From Abelmoschus esculentus (taxonomy: Eukaryota > Streptophyta > Magnoliopsida > Malvales > Malvaceae), in assembly GCA_035048815.1 (NCBI GenBank), contig JAUCBN010000055.1, positions 7,968,501 through 8,032,500 of the forward strand: DNA of 64,000 bases. Reading direction: 5' to 3'. How positions within the stretch are numbered: the stretch's first letter is position 1; each line of letters starts with the position of its first letter. Positions 1 through 12,200 of the stretch are shown here, one piece after another. A program made the position numbers and the translations under genes. A model generated the notes under the pieces. The model was not told where the DNA came from, searched no databases, and saw only the letters and a program-made list of their open reading frames with translations.

Positions 1-41
1 GATTAATTCAAATTTTATGAGTTCAAATATTTAATTATAGC
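1..41. repeat. Satellite array A, fragment at the window edge
   Basis: This is part of one monomer of the 170-bp satellite. It ends in ATAGC, directly before an Athila-type LTR. It is the same part of the monomer, interrupted at the same base, as at 20960-21000. Confidence 0.9.
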
Positions 42-1347
42 TGATAAGTGCTCAACACACTCACTTTCTAGTCCTTTTATCGGCATTTATCACCAAATAT
101 TCACCCACTTGAACCAATGCATGTGCTTAATGTGATATATTTAGAAGTTATACTAAAATAGATATTATTTATAGAAAAAGGCACGTTCTACTGCGTTTTC
201 ATATCTGTGCAGGAGAACCAGTGCCGCGGCAGAGACAAGGCCGAGGCAGGACCTGATGCCGAGGCAGTAGCAGGAAGACAGGAAGCAAAGTGATAGGCGA
301 TGGAAAGACAAAAATCCAAGGAACGTGTCTGGACTTGAAGACCATGAATCGGAGTTGGCTAGCACAAGGAAAAGCCCAAAGGGAGACCACGCGGGAAAGC
401 CCCCTTAGCCGAATTCAAACTTGGAAATATAATATTATTATGTACTTGACTTGTTCCCTACTCCAAGTTGTATTCTACTTAGGAAAGGTTTACCCTAGGT
501 CTAGCCTATATAAAAACCTAGCCACCCAATGCAATAGATATCGAAATACCTAGGGAGAGCCGACTTCTACTCTTGTTTCTTTCCTCTCCATCATGTTCTA
601 AAACCTTCATAGGGTTTAGGTGAAGGTTGTGGAGTATTTGTGAGAGGAGATTGTAATTTGTCTTTTATTCAATGCAATAAAGATTATCAAGGTTTGCTTA
701 TCCTATGTTATTCCATGTTCTTGCATTCAAGCCCGGGAGGGAAGTTTGTAAGTAATCCATTTATCTAAGCTCGGGAGAGTTAGATTCACGAAAGGGGTAA
801 GTACGGTGTTTCAATCGCGAAATACTAACTCGGCCTAGGGATAGGTTAAGAGTTTCAGCGGCTAAAAGAAGTGTGAGATTGGTTGGTGAGTATAATTGGT
901 TCACGCCGGGAGGTATCATCAAGGACTAGTCATCAACAGCACTCTGATTTAGGGATAAGCGGAGTCATTCAAGGACACTTTGCCGAACTTTGGTAAAGTC
1001 TGCCCACGAGCAAGGGATTGCCGCGGCAGACAGCGTTATCGCTGCCCAGGCAGTAAACTGCAGTGCTGCCGAAGCAGAGATATGCGATTGCATTGGATAG
1101 AGACAAGTCAATCAAGTCCACAATACAATACAACTGGATCCTGGCCCATCTTTCTCTCTAATATTTCGATTCTTTTATTTTTATTCAATTACCTTAGTTT
1201 AATAAATCACACCCATTCACTTGTGTTTTTATTTTTCTACAGAGCAAGAAGATAAAGAAATCATATTAAGTATACTGGTCCCTGAGGAGACGATAACTCG
1301 ATAAATACTTATCACTTATTACTTGCGATGTGTCCACTTGCACTAAA
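42..1347 (+). mobile_element. Athila-like LTR copy 1, missing its last 22 bp
   Basis: This copy begins TGATAAGTGC and is nearly identical to the LTR at 21001-22310, but it stops at CACTAAA and joins satellite directly. The terminal 22 bp, the primer site and all internal sequence are gone. The junction shows CTAAA, a 5-bp string also found in the satellite at that phase, so an end-joining deletion is likely. A TATA box (TATATAAA, 507-514) and an AATAAA signal about 160 bp further on are kept. It shares several variants only with the LTR at 21001, and keeps an 18-bp segment (about 248-265) that the 21001 and 36812 copies lack. It is best read as a remnant of a duplicated insertion and not as a clean solo LTR. 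Confidence 0.9.
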
Positions 1348-4300
1348 TCTGATTGAACAGGTTAATCTCAGTTTTAGAGCATTTTTCTCAGTTCAAATTT
1401 CAACGGTTTTACTGAAAAGCCCAATTAAAAATGTACAATTTAAACCCATCAAAACGGTCACAAAATGAGATTTATTCAAATTTTATGAGTTCAAATATTT
1501 AATTATAGCATTCTAAATCTGATTGAACAGCTTAATCTCAGTTTTAGAGCATTTTTCTCAGTTAAAATTTCAACGGTTTTACTGAAAAGCCCAATTAAAA
1601 ATGTACGCTTTAAACCCAATAAAACGGTCACAAAATGAGATTAATTAAATTTTATGAGTTCAAAAATTTAATTATAGCCTTATGAATCTTATTATACAGG
1701 TTAATCTCAATTTTAGATCATTTTACTCAGTTAAAATTTCAACGGTATTACTGTAAAGCCCAATTAAAAATATACGCTTTAAACTCCACAAAACGATCAC
1801 AAAATGAGATTAATTCAAATTTTATGAGTTCAAATATTTAATTATAGCCTTCTGAATCTGATTATATAGATTAATTTAATTTTAGAGCATTTTATTCGGT
1901 TAAAATTTCAACGGTTTTACTGAAAAGCCCAATTAAAAATGTACGCTTTAAACCCAATAAAACGATCACAAAATGAGATTAATTCAAATTTTATGAGTTC
2001 AAATATTTAATTATAGCCTTCTGAATCTGATTAGATAGGTTAATCTCAATTTTAGAGCATTTTATTCAATTAAAATTTCAACGGTTTTACTATAAAGCCC
2101 AATTATAACGGTCACAAAATGAGATTAATTTAAATTTTATGAGTTCAAATATTTAATTATAGCCTTCTGAATCTGACTATACAGGTTACTCTCAATTTTT
2201 GAGCATTTTACTCTGTTAAAATTTCAAAAGTTCTACTGTAAAGCCCAATTAAAAATATACGCTTTAAACTCAAAAAACAGTCACAAAATGATATTAATAC
2301 GAATTTTATAAGATCCAATATTCAATAATAGCCTTCTGAATCTGATTATACAGGTTAATCTCAATTTTAGAGCATTTTACTCAGTTAAAATTTCAACGGT
2401 TTTACTGTAAAGCCCAATTAAAAATGTACGCTTTAAACCCAATAAAACGGTCACAAAATGAGATTAATTCAAATTTTATGAGTTCAAATATTTAATTATA
2501 GCCTTTTGAATCTGATTGAACAGGTTAATCACAATTTTAGAGCATTTTTCTCAGTTCAAATTTCAACGGTTTTACTAAAAGCCCAATTAAAAATGTACAA
2601 TTTAAACCCATCAAAACGGTCACAAAATGAGATTTATTCAAATTTTATGAGTTCGAATATTTAATTATAGCATTCTAAATCTGATTGAACAGGTTAATCT
2701 CAGTTTTAGAGCATTTTTCTCAGTTAAAATTTCAACGGTTTTACTGAAAAGCCCAATTAAAAATGTACGCTTTAAACCCAATAAAACGGTCACAAAATGA
2801 GATTAATTAAATTTTATGAGTTCAAAAATTTAATTATAGCCTTATGAATCTTATTATACAGGTTAATCTCAATTTTAGATCATTTTACTCAGTTAAAATT
2901 TCAACGGTTTTACTGTAAAGCCCAATTAAAAATATACGCTTTAAACTCCACAAAACGATCACAAAATGAGATTAATTCAAATTTTATGAGTTCAAATATT
3001 TAATTATAGCCTTCTGAATCTGATTATACAGATTAATTTAATTTTAGAGCATTTTATTCGGTTAAAATTTCAAAGGTTTTACTGAAAAGCCCAATTAAAA
3101 ATGTACGCTTTAAACCCAATAAAACGATCACAAAATGAGATTAATTCAAATTTTATGAGTTCAAATATTTAATTATAGCCTTCTGAATCTAATTAGACAG
3201 GTTAATCTCAATTTTAGAGCATTTTATTCAGTTAAAATTTCAACGGTTTTACTATAAAGCCCAATTATAACGGTCACAAAATGAGATTAATTTAAATTTT
3301 ATGAGTTCAAATATTTAATTATAGCCTTCTGAATCTGACTATACAGGTTAATCTCAATTTCTGAGCATTTTACTCTGTTAAAATTTCAAAAGTTTTACTG
3401 TAAAGCCCAATTAAAAATATACGCTTTAAACTCAAAAAACAGTCACAAAATGATATTAATACAAATTTTATAAGATCCAATATTCAATAATAGCCTTCTG
3501 AATCTGATTATACAGGTTAATCTCAATTTTAGAGCATTTTACTCAGTTAAAATTTCAACAGTTTTACTGTAAAGCCCAATTAAAAATGTACGCTTTAAAC
3601 CCAATAAAACGGTCACAAAATGAGATTAATTCAAATTTTATGAGTTCAAATATTTAATTATAGCCTTCTAAATCTGATTATACAGGTTAATCTCAATTTT
3701 AGAGCATTTTACTCATTTAAAATTTCAAAGGTTTTACTGTAAAGCCCAATTAAAAATATGCGCTTTAAACTCAACAAAACGGTCACAAAATGATATTAAT
3801 ACATATTTTATAAGATCCAATATTCAATAATAGCCTTCTGAATCTAATTATACAGGTTAATCTCAATTTTAGAGCATTTTACTCAGTTAAAATTTCAACG
3901 GTTACTATAAAGCCCAATTATAACGGTCACAAAATGAGATTAATTTAAATTTTATGAGTTCAAATATTTAATTATAGCCTTCTAAATCTGATTATACAGG
4001 TTAATCCCAATTTTAGAACATTTTACTCAGTAAAAATTTCAACGGTTTTACTGTAAAGCCCAATTAAAAATGTACGCTTTAAACCCAACAAAACGGTCAA
4101 AAAATAAGATTAATTCAAATTTTATGAGTTCAAATATTTAATTATAGGCTTCTGAATCTGATTATAAAGGTTAATCTCAATTTTAGAGTATTTTACTCAG
4201 TTAAAATTTCAACGGTTTTACTGTAAAGCCCAATTAAGAATGTAAGCTTTAAACCCAACAAAACGGTCACAAAATGAGATTAATTCAAATTTTATGAGTC

Positions 4301-7300
4301 CAAAAATTTAATTTTAGCCTTCTGAATCTGATTGAACAGGTTAATCACAATTTTAGAGAATTTTTCTCAGTTCAAATTTCAACGGTTTTACTGAAAAGCC
4401 CAATTAAAAATGTACAATTTAAACCCATCAAAACGGTCACAAAATGAGATTTAGTCAAATTTTATGAGTTCAAATATTTAATTATAGCATTCTAAATCTG
4501 ATTGAACAGGTTAATCTCAGTTCTAGAGCATTTTTCTCAATTAAAATTTCAACTGTTTTACTGAAAAGCACAATTAAAAATGTACGCTTTAAACCCAATA
4601 AAACGGTCACAAAATGAGATTAATTCAAATTTTATGAGTTCAAAAATTTAATTATAGCTTTATGAATCTTATTATACAGGTTAATCTCAATTTTAGAGCA
4701 TTTTTCTCAGTTAAAATTTCAACGGATTTACTATAAAGCCAAATTATAACGGTCACAAAATGAGATTAATTTAAATTTTATGAGTTCAAATATTTAATTA
4801 TAGCCTTCTTAATCTGATTATACAGGTTAATTTCAATTTTAGAGCATTTTATTCGGTTAAAATTTCAACGGTTTTACTATAAGGCCCAATTATAAATGTA
4901 CGCTTTAAACCCAACAAAACGGTCAAAAATTGAGATTATTTCAAATTTTATGAGTTCAAATATTTAATTATAGCCTTCTGAATCTGATTAGACAGGTTAA
5001 TTTCAATTTTAGAGCTTTTTTCTCATTTAAATTTTCAACGGTTTTATTGTGTAGCCCAATTAAAAATGTACGCTTTAAAACCCAACAAAACGGTCAAAAA
5101 ATAAGATTAATTCAAATTTTATGAGTTCAAATATGTAATTATAGCCTTCTGAATCTGATTATACAGGTTAATCTCAATTTTAGAGCATTTTCCTCAGTAA
5201 AAATTTCAACGGTTTTACTGTAAAGCACAATTAAAAATGTACGCTTTAAACCTATTAAAACAGTCATAAAATGAGATTAATTCAAATTTTATGAGTTTAA
5301 ATATTTAATTATAGCCTTCTGAATCTGATTATACAGGTTTATCTCAATTTTTGAGCATTTTACTTAGTAAAAATTTCAACGGTTTTACTGTAAAGCCCAA
5401 TTAAAAATGTACGCTTTAAACCCAATAAAACGGTCACAAAATGAGATTAATTCAAATTTTATGAGTTCAAAAATATAATTATAGCCTTCTAAATCTGATT
5501 ATACAGGTTAATCTCAATTTTAGAGCATTTTACTCATTTCAAATTTCAACGGTTTTACTGTAAAGCCCAATTAAAAATGTACGCTTTAAACCCAATAAAA
5601 CGGTCACAAAATGAGATTAATTCAAATTTTATGAGTTCAAAAATATAATTATAGCCTTCTAAATCTGATTATACAGGTTAATCTCAATTTTAGAGCATTT
5701 TTCTCAGTTAAAATTTCAACGGTTTTACTATAAAGCCAAATTATAACGGTCACAAAATGAGATTAATTCAAATTTTATGAGTTCAAATATTTAATTATAG
5801 CCTTCTGAATCTGATTATACAGATTAATTTAATTTTAGAGCATTTTATTCGGTTAAAATTTCAAAGGTTTTACTGAAAAGCCCAATTAAAAATGTACGCT
5901 TTAAACCCAATAAAACGATCACAAAATGAGATTAATTCAAATTTTATGAGTTCATATATTTAATTATAGCCTTCTGAATCTAATTAGACAAGTTAATCTC
6001 AATTTTAGAGCATTTTATTCAGTTAAAATTTCAACGGTTTTACTATAAAGCCCAATTATAACGGTCACAAAATGAGATTAATTTAAATTTTATGAGTTCA
6101 AATATTTAATTATAGCCTTCTGAATCTGACTATACAGGTTAATCTCAATTTCTGAGCATTTTACTCTGTTAAAATTTCAAAAGTTTTACTGTAAAGCCCA
6201 ATTAAAAATATACGCTTTAAACTCAAAAAACAGTCACAAAATGATATTAATACAAATTTTATAAGATCCAATATTCAATAATAGCCTTCTGAATCTGATT
6301 ATACAGGTTAATCTCAATTTTAGAGCATTTTACTCAGTTAAAATTTCAACAGTTTTACTGTAAAGCCCAATTAAAAATGTACGCTTTAAACCCAATAAAA
6401 CGGTCACAAAATGAGATTAATTCAAATTTTATGAGTTCAAATATTTAATTATAGCCTTCTAAATCTGATTATACAGGTTAATCTCAATTTTAGAGCATTT
6501 TACTCATTTAAAATTTCAAAGGTTTTACTGTAAAGCCCAATTAAAAATATGCGCTTTAAACTCAACAAAACGGTCACAAAATGATATTAATACATATTTT
6601 ATAAGATCCAATATTCAATAATAGCCTTCTGAATCTAATTATACAGGTTAATCTCAATTTTAGAGCATTTTACTCAGTTAAAATTTCAACTGTTTTACTG
6701 TGAAGCCCAATTAAAAATGTCCGCTTCAAACCCAACAAAACGGTCAAAAAATGAGATTAATTTAAATTTTATGAGTTCAAATATTTAATTATAGCCTTCT
6801 GAATCTGATGATACAGGTTAGTTTTTTTACAGCATTTTTCTCATTTAAAATTTCAACGGTTTTACTGAAAAGCCTAATTAAATATTTACGCTTTAAACCC
6901 AGCAAAACGGACACAAAATGAGATTAATTCAAATTTTATGAGTTCAAATATTTAATTATAGCCTTCTAAATTTGATTATACAGGTTAATCTCAATTTCAG
7001 AACATTTTACTCCGTAAAAATTTCAACGGTTTTATTGTAAAGCCCAATTAAAAATGTACGCTCTAAACCCAACAAAACGGTCAAAAAATAAGATTAATTC
7101 AAATTTTATGAGTTCAAATATTTAATTATAGGCTTCTGAATCTGATTATACATGTTAATCTCAATTTTAGAGCATTTTACTCAGTTAAAATTTCAACGGT
7201 TTTACTGTAAAGCCCAATTAAAAACATACGCTTTAAACCCAACAAAACGGTCACAAAATGAGATTAATTCAAATTTTATGAGTCCAAATATTTAATTTTA

Positions 7301-9210
7301 GCCTTCTGAATCTGATTGAACAGGTTAATCACAATTTTAGAGAATTTTTCTCAGTTCAAATTTCAACGGTTTTACTGAAAAGCCCAATTAAAAATGTACA
7401 ATTTAAACCCATCAAAACGGTCACAAAATGAGATTTAGTCAAATTTTATGAGTTCAAATATTTAATTATAGCATTCTAAATCTGATTGAACAGGTTAATC
7501 TCAGTTCTAGAGCATTTTTCTCAGTTAAAATTTCAACTGTTTTACTGAAAAGCACAATTAAAAATGTACGCTTTAAACCCAATAAAACGGTCACAAAATG
7601 AGATTAATTCAAATTTTATGAGTTCAAAAATTTAATTATAGCCTTATGAATCTTATTATACAGGTTAATCTCAATTTTAGAGCATTTTTCTCAGTTAAAA
7701 TTTCAACGGTTTTACTATAAAGCCAAATTATAACGGTCACAAAATGAGATTAATTTATATTTTATGAGTTCGAATATTTAATTATAGCCTTCTGAATCTG
7801 ATTATACAGGTTAATTTCAATTTTAGAGCATTTTATTCGGTTAAAATTTCAACGGTTTTACTATAAAGCCCAATTATAATTGTACGCTTTAAACCCAAGA
7901 AAACGGTCAAAAAATGAGATTATTTCAAATTTTATGAGTTCAAATATTTAATTATAGCCTTCTGAATCTGATTAGACAGGTTAATTTCAATTTTAGAGCT
8001 TTTTTCTCATTTAAATTTTCAACGGTTTTATTGTAAAGCCCAATTAAAAATGTACGCTTTAAACCCAACAATACGGTCAAAAAATAAGATTAATTCAAAT
8101 TTTATGAGTTCAAATATGTAATTATAGCCTTCTGAATCTGATTATACAGGTTAATCTCAATTTTAAAGCATTTTCCTCAGTAAAAATTTCAACGGTTTTA
8201 CTGTAAAGCACAATTAAAAATGTACGCTTTAAACCTAGTAAAACGGTCATAAAATGAGATTAATTCAAATTTTATGAGTTCAAATATTTAATTATAGCCT
8301 TCTGAATCTGATTATACAGGTTTATCTCAATTTTTGAGCATTTTACTTAGTAAAAATTTCAACGGTTTTACTGTAAAGCCCAATTAAAAATGTATGCTTT
8401 AAACCCAATAAAACGGTCACAAAATGAGATTAATTCAAATTTTATGAGTTCAAAAATATAATTATAGCCTTCTAAATCTGATTATACAAGTTAATCTCAA
8501 TTTTAGAGCATTTTACTCAGTTAAAATTTCAATTGTTTTACTGTAAAGACCAATTAAAAATGTACGCTTTAAACGCAACAAAACGGTCAAAAAATGAGAT
8601 TAATTTAAATTTTATGAGTCCAAATATTTAATTATAGCCTTCTGAATCTGATTATAAAGGTTAATCTCAATTTTAGAGTATTTTACTCAGTTAAAATTTC
8701 AACGGTTTTACTGTAAAGCCCAATTAAGAATGTAAGCTTTAAACCCAACAAAACGGTCACATAATGAGATTAATTCAAATTTTATGAGTCCAAATATTTA
8801 ATTATAGCCTTCTGAATTTGATTGAACAGGTTAATCTCAATTTTGGAGCGTTTTTCTCAGTTTAAATTTCAACGGTTTTACAGAAAAGCCCAATTAAAAA
8901 TGTACAATTTAAACCCATCAAAACGGTCACAAAATGAGATTTATTCAAATTTTATGAGTTCAAATATTTAATTATAGCCTTCTTAATCTGATTAGATAGG
9001 TTAATCTCAATTTTAGAATATTTTACTCAATAAAATTTTCAAATTTTTTACTTTAAAGCCCAATTAAAAAAGTACGCTTTAAACCCAACAAAACGGTCAA
9101 AAAATAAGATTAATTCAAATTTTATGAGTTCAAATATTTAATTATAGCCTTCTGAATCTTATTATACAGGTTAATCTCAATTTTAGATCATTTTACTCAG
9201 TTAAAATTTC
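1348..9210. repeat. Satellite array A, left part (older higher-order repeats)
   Basis: About 46 tandem monomers of roughly 170 bp, AT-rich, with landmarks such as CAACGGTTTTACTG, CGGTCACAAAATGAGATT and AGCCTTCTGAATCTG. Monomer variants recur at longer periods: about 1162 bp (marker at 2269 and 3431; also 1470 and 2632) and about 2984 bp (4331 and 7315; 4501 and 7485; 5011 and 7995). These older higher-order units are broken by monomer-sized indels. Near 8600-9130 there is a partial copy of the 2016-bp unit seen further right. No coding potential is seen. The monomer length is in the range usual for plant centromere satellites, but a centromeric function is inference. Confidence 0.95.
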
Positions 9211-12200
9211 AACGGTATTACTGTAAAGCCCAATTAAAAATGTACGCTTTAAACCCAACAAAACGGTCACAAAATGAGATTAATTCAAATGTTATGACTT
9301 CAAATATTTAATTATAGCCTTCTAAATCTGATTATACAGGTTAATCTCAATTTTAGAGCATTTTACTCATTTAAAATTTTGAATGTTTTACTGTAAAGCC
9401 CAATTAAAAATATACGCTTTAAACTCAACAAAACGGTCACAAAATGATATTAATACAAATCTTATAAGATCCAATATTCAATAATAGCCTTCTGAATCTG
9501 ATTATATAGGTTAATCTCAATTTTAGAGCATTTTACTCAGTTAAAATTTTAACGGTTTTACTATAAAGCCCAATTATAACGGTCACAAAATGAGATTAAT
9601 TTAAATTTTATGAGTTCAAATATTTAATTATAGCCTACTAAATCTGATTAGACAGGATAATATCAATTTTAGAGCATTTTACTCAGTTAAAATTTCAACG
9701 GTTTTACTGTAAAGCCCAATTAAAAATGTACGCTTTAAACTCAACAAAACGGTCAAAAAATGAGATTAATTTAAATTTTATGAGTTCAAATATTTAATTA
9801 TAGCCTTCTGAATCTGATGATACAGGTTAATTTAATTTTTATACCATTTTTCTCGTTTAAAATTTCAACGGTTTTACTGAAAAGCCTAAATAAAAATGTA
9901 CGCTTTAAACACACCAAAACGGTCACAAAATGAGATTAATTCAAATTTTATGAGTTCAAATATTTAATTATAGCCTTCTAAATCTGATTATACAGGTTAA
10001 TCCCAATTTTAGAACATTTTACTCAGTAAAAATTTCAACGGTTTTACTGTAAAGCCCAATTAAAAATGTACGCTTTAAACCCAACAAAACGGTCAAAAAA
10101 TAAGATTAATTCAAATTTTATGAGTTCAAATATTTAATTATAGGCTTCTGAATCTGATTATAAAGGTTAATCTCAATTTTAGAGTATTTTACTCAGTTAA
10201 AATTTCAACGGTTTTACTGTAAAGCCCAATTAAGAATGTAAGCTTTAAACCCAACAAAACGGTCACATAATGAGATTAATTCAAATTTTATGAGTCCAAA
10301 TATTTAATTATAGCCTTCTGAATTTGATTGAACAGGTTAATCTCAATTTTAGAGCGTTTTTCTCAGTTTAAATTTCAACGGTTTTACAGAAAAGCCCAAT
10401 TAAAAATGTACAATTTAAACCCATCAAAACGGTCACAAAATGAGATTTATTCAAATTTTATGAGTTCAAATATTTAATTATAGCCTTCTTAATCTGATTT
10501 GATAGGTTAATCTCAATTTTAGAATATTTTACTCAATAAAATTTTCAAATGTTTTACTTTAAAGCCCAATTAAAAAAGTACGCTTTAAACCCAACAAAAC
10601 GGTCAAAAAATAAGATTAATTCAAATTTTATGAGTTCAAATATTTAATTATAGCCTTCTGAATCTGATTATACAGGTTAATCTCAATTTTAGAGCATTTT
10701 ACTCAGTTAAAATTTCAACGGTTTTATTGTAAAGCCAAATTAAAAATGTACGCTTTAAACCCAACAAAACGGTGACAAAATGAGATTAATTCAAATTTTA
10801 TGAGTTCAAATATTTAATTATATCCTTCTCAATCTGATTATACAGGTTAAGCTCAATTTTAGAGAATTTTATTCAATTAAAATTTCAACGGTTTCATTGT
10901 AAAGCCCAACTAAAAATGTACGCTTTAAACCCAACAAAACGGTCAAAAAATGATACTAATTCAAATTTTATGAGTTCAAATATTTAATTATAGCCTTCTG
11001 AATCTGATTATACAGGTTAATCTCAATTTTAGAACATTTTTCTCAGTTAAAATTTCAACGCTTTTACTGTAAAACCCAATTAAAAATGTACAATTTAAAA
11101 CCATCAAAACGTTCACAAAATGAGATTAATTCAAATTTTATGAGTTCAAATATTTAATTTTAGGCTTCTGAATCTGATTATACAGGTTAATCTCAATTTT
11201 AGAGCATTTTACTCAGTTAAAATTTCAACGGTATTACTGTAAAGCCCAATTAAAAATGTACGCTTTAAACCCAACAAAACGGTCACAAAATGAGATTAAT
11301 TCAAATGTTATGACTTCAAATATTTAATTATAGCCTTCTAAATCTGATTATACAGGTTAATCTCAATTTTAGAGCATTTTACTCATTTAAAATTTTGAAT
11401 GTTTTACTGTAAAGCCCAATTAAAAATATACGCTTTAAACTCAACAAAACGGTCACAAAATGATATTAATACAAATCTTATAAGATCCAATATTCAATAA
11501 TAGCCTTCTGAATCTGATTATATAGGTTAATCTCAATTTTAGAGCATTTTACTCAGTTAAAATTTTAACGGTTTTACTATAAAGCCCAATTATAACGGTC
11601 ACAAAATGAGATTAATTTAAATTTTATGAGTTCAAATATTTAATTATAGCCTACTAAATCTGATTAGACAGGATAATATCAATTTTAGAGCATTTTACTC
11701 AGTTAAAATTTCAACGGTTTTACTGTAAAGCCCAATTAAAAATGTACGCTTTAAACTCAACAAAACGGTCAAAAAATGAGATTAATTTAAATTTTATGAG
11801 TTCAAATATTTAATTATAGCCTTCTGAATCTGATGATACAGGTTAATTTAATTTTTATACCATTTTTCTCGTTTAAAATTTCAACGGTTTTACTGAAAAG
11901 CCTAAATAAAAATGTACGCTTTAAACACACCAAAACGGTCACAAAATGAGATTAATTCAAATTTTATGAGTTCAAATATTTAATTATAGCCTTCTAAATC
12001 TGATTATACAGGTTAATCCCAATTTTAGAACATTTTACTCAGTAAAAATTTCAACGGTTTTACTGTAAAGCCCAATTAAAAATGTACGCTTTAAACCCAA
12101 CAAAACGGTCAAAAAATAAGATTAATTCAAATTTTATGAGTTCAAATATTTAATTATAGGCTTCTGAATCTGATTATAAAGGTTAATCTCAATTTTAGAG

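Noticed and set aside
165..553. Small open frames on both strands within the Athila LTR (also at 21124-21494, 36937-37307, 54566-54920)
   Set aside because: They recur only because the LTR recurs, they overlap the TATA box, and they encode nothing recognisable.
980..1255. 91-codon open frame near the LTR end
   Set aside because: LTR sequence; the similar frame at 55347 ends elsewhere and no protein features are seen.
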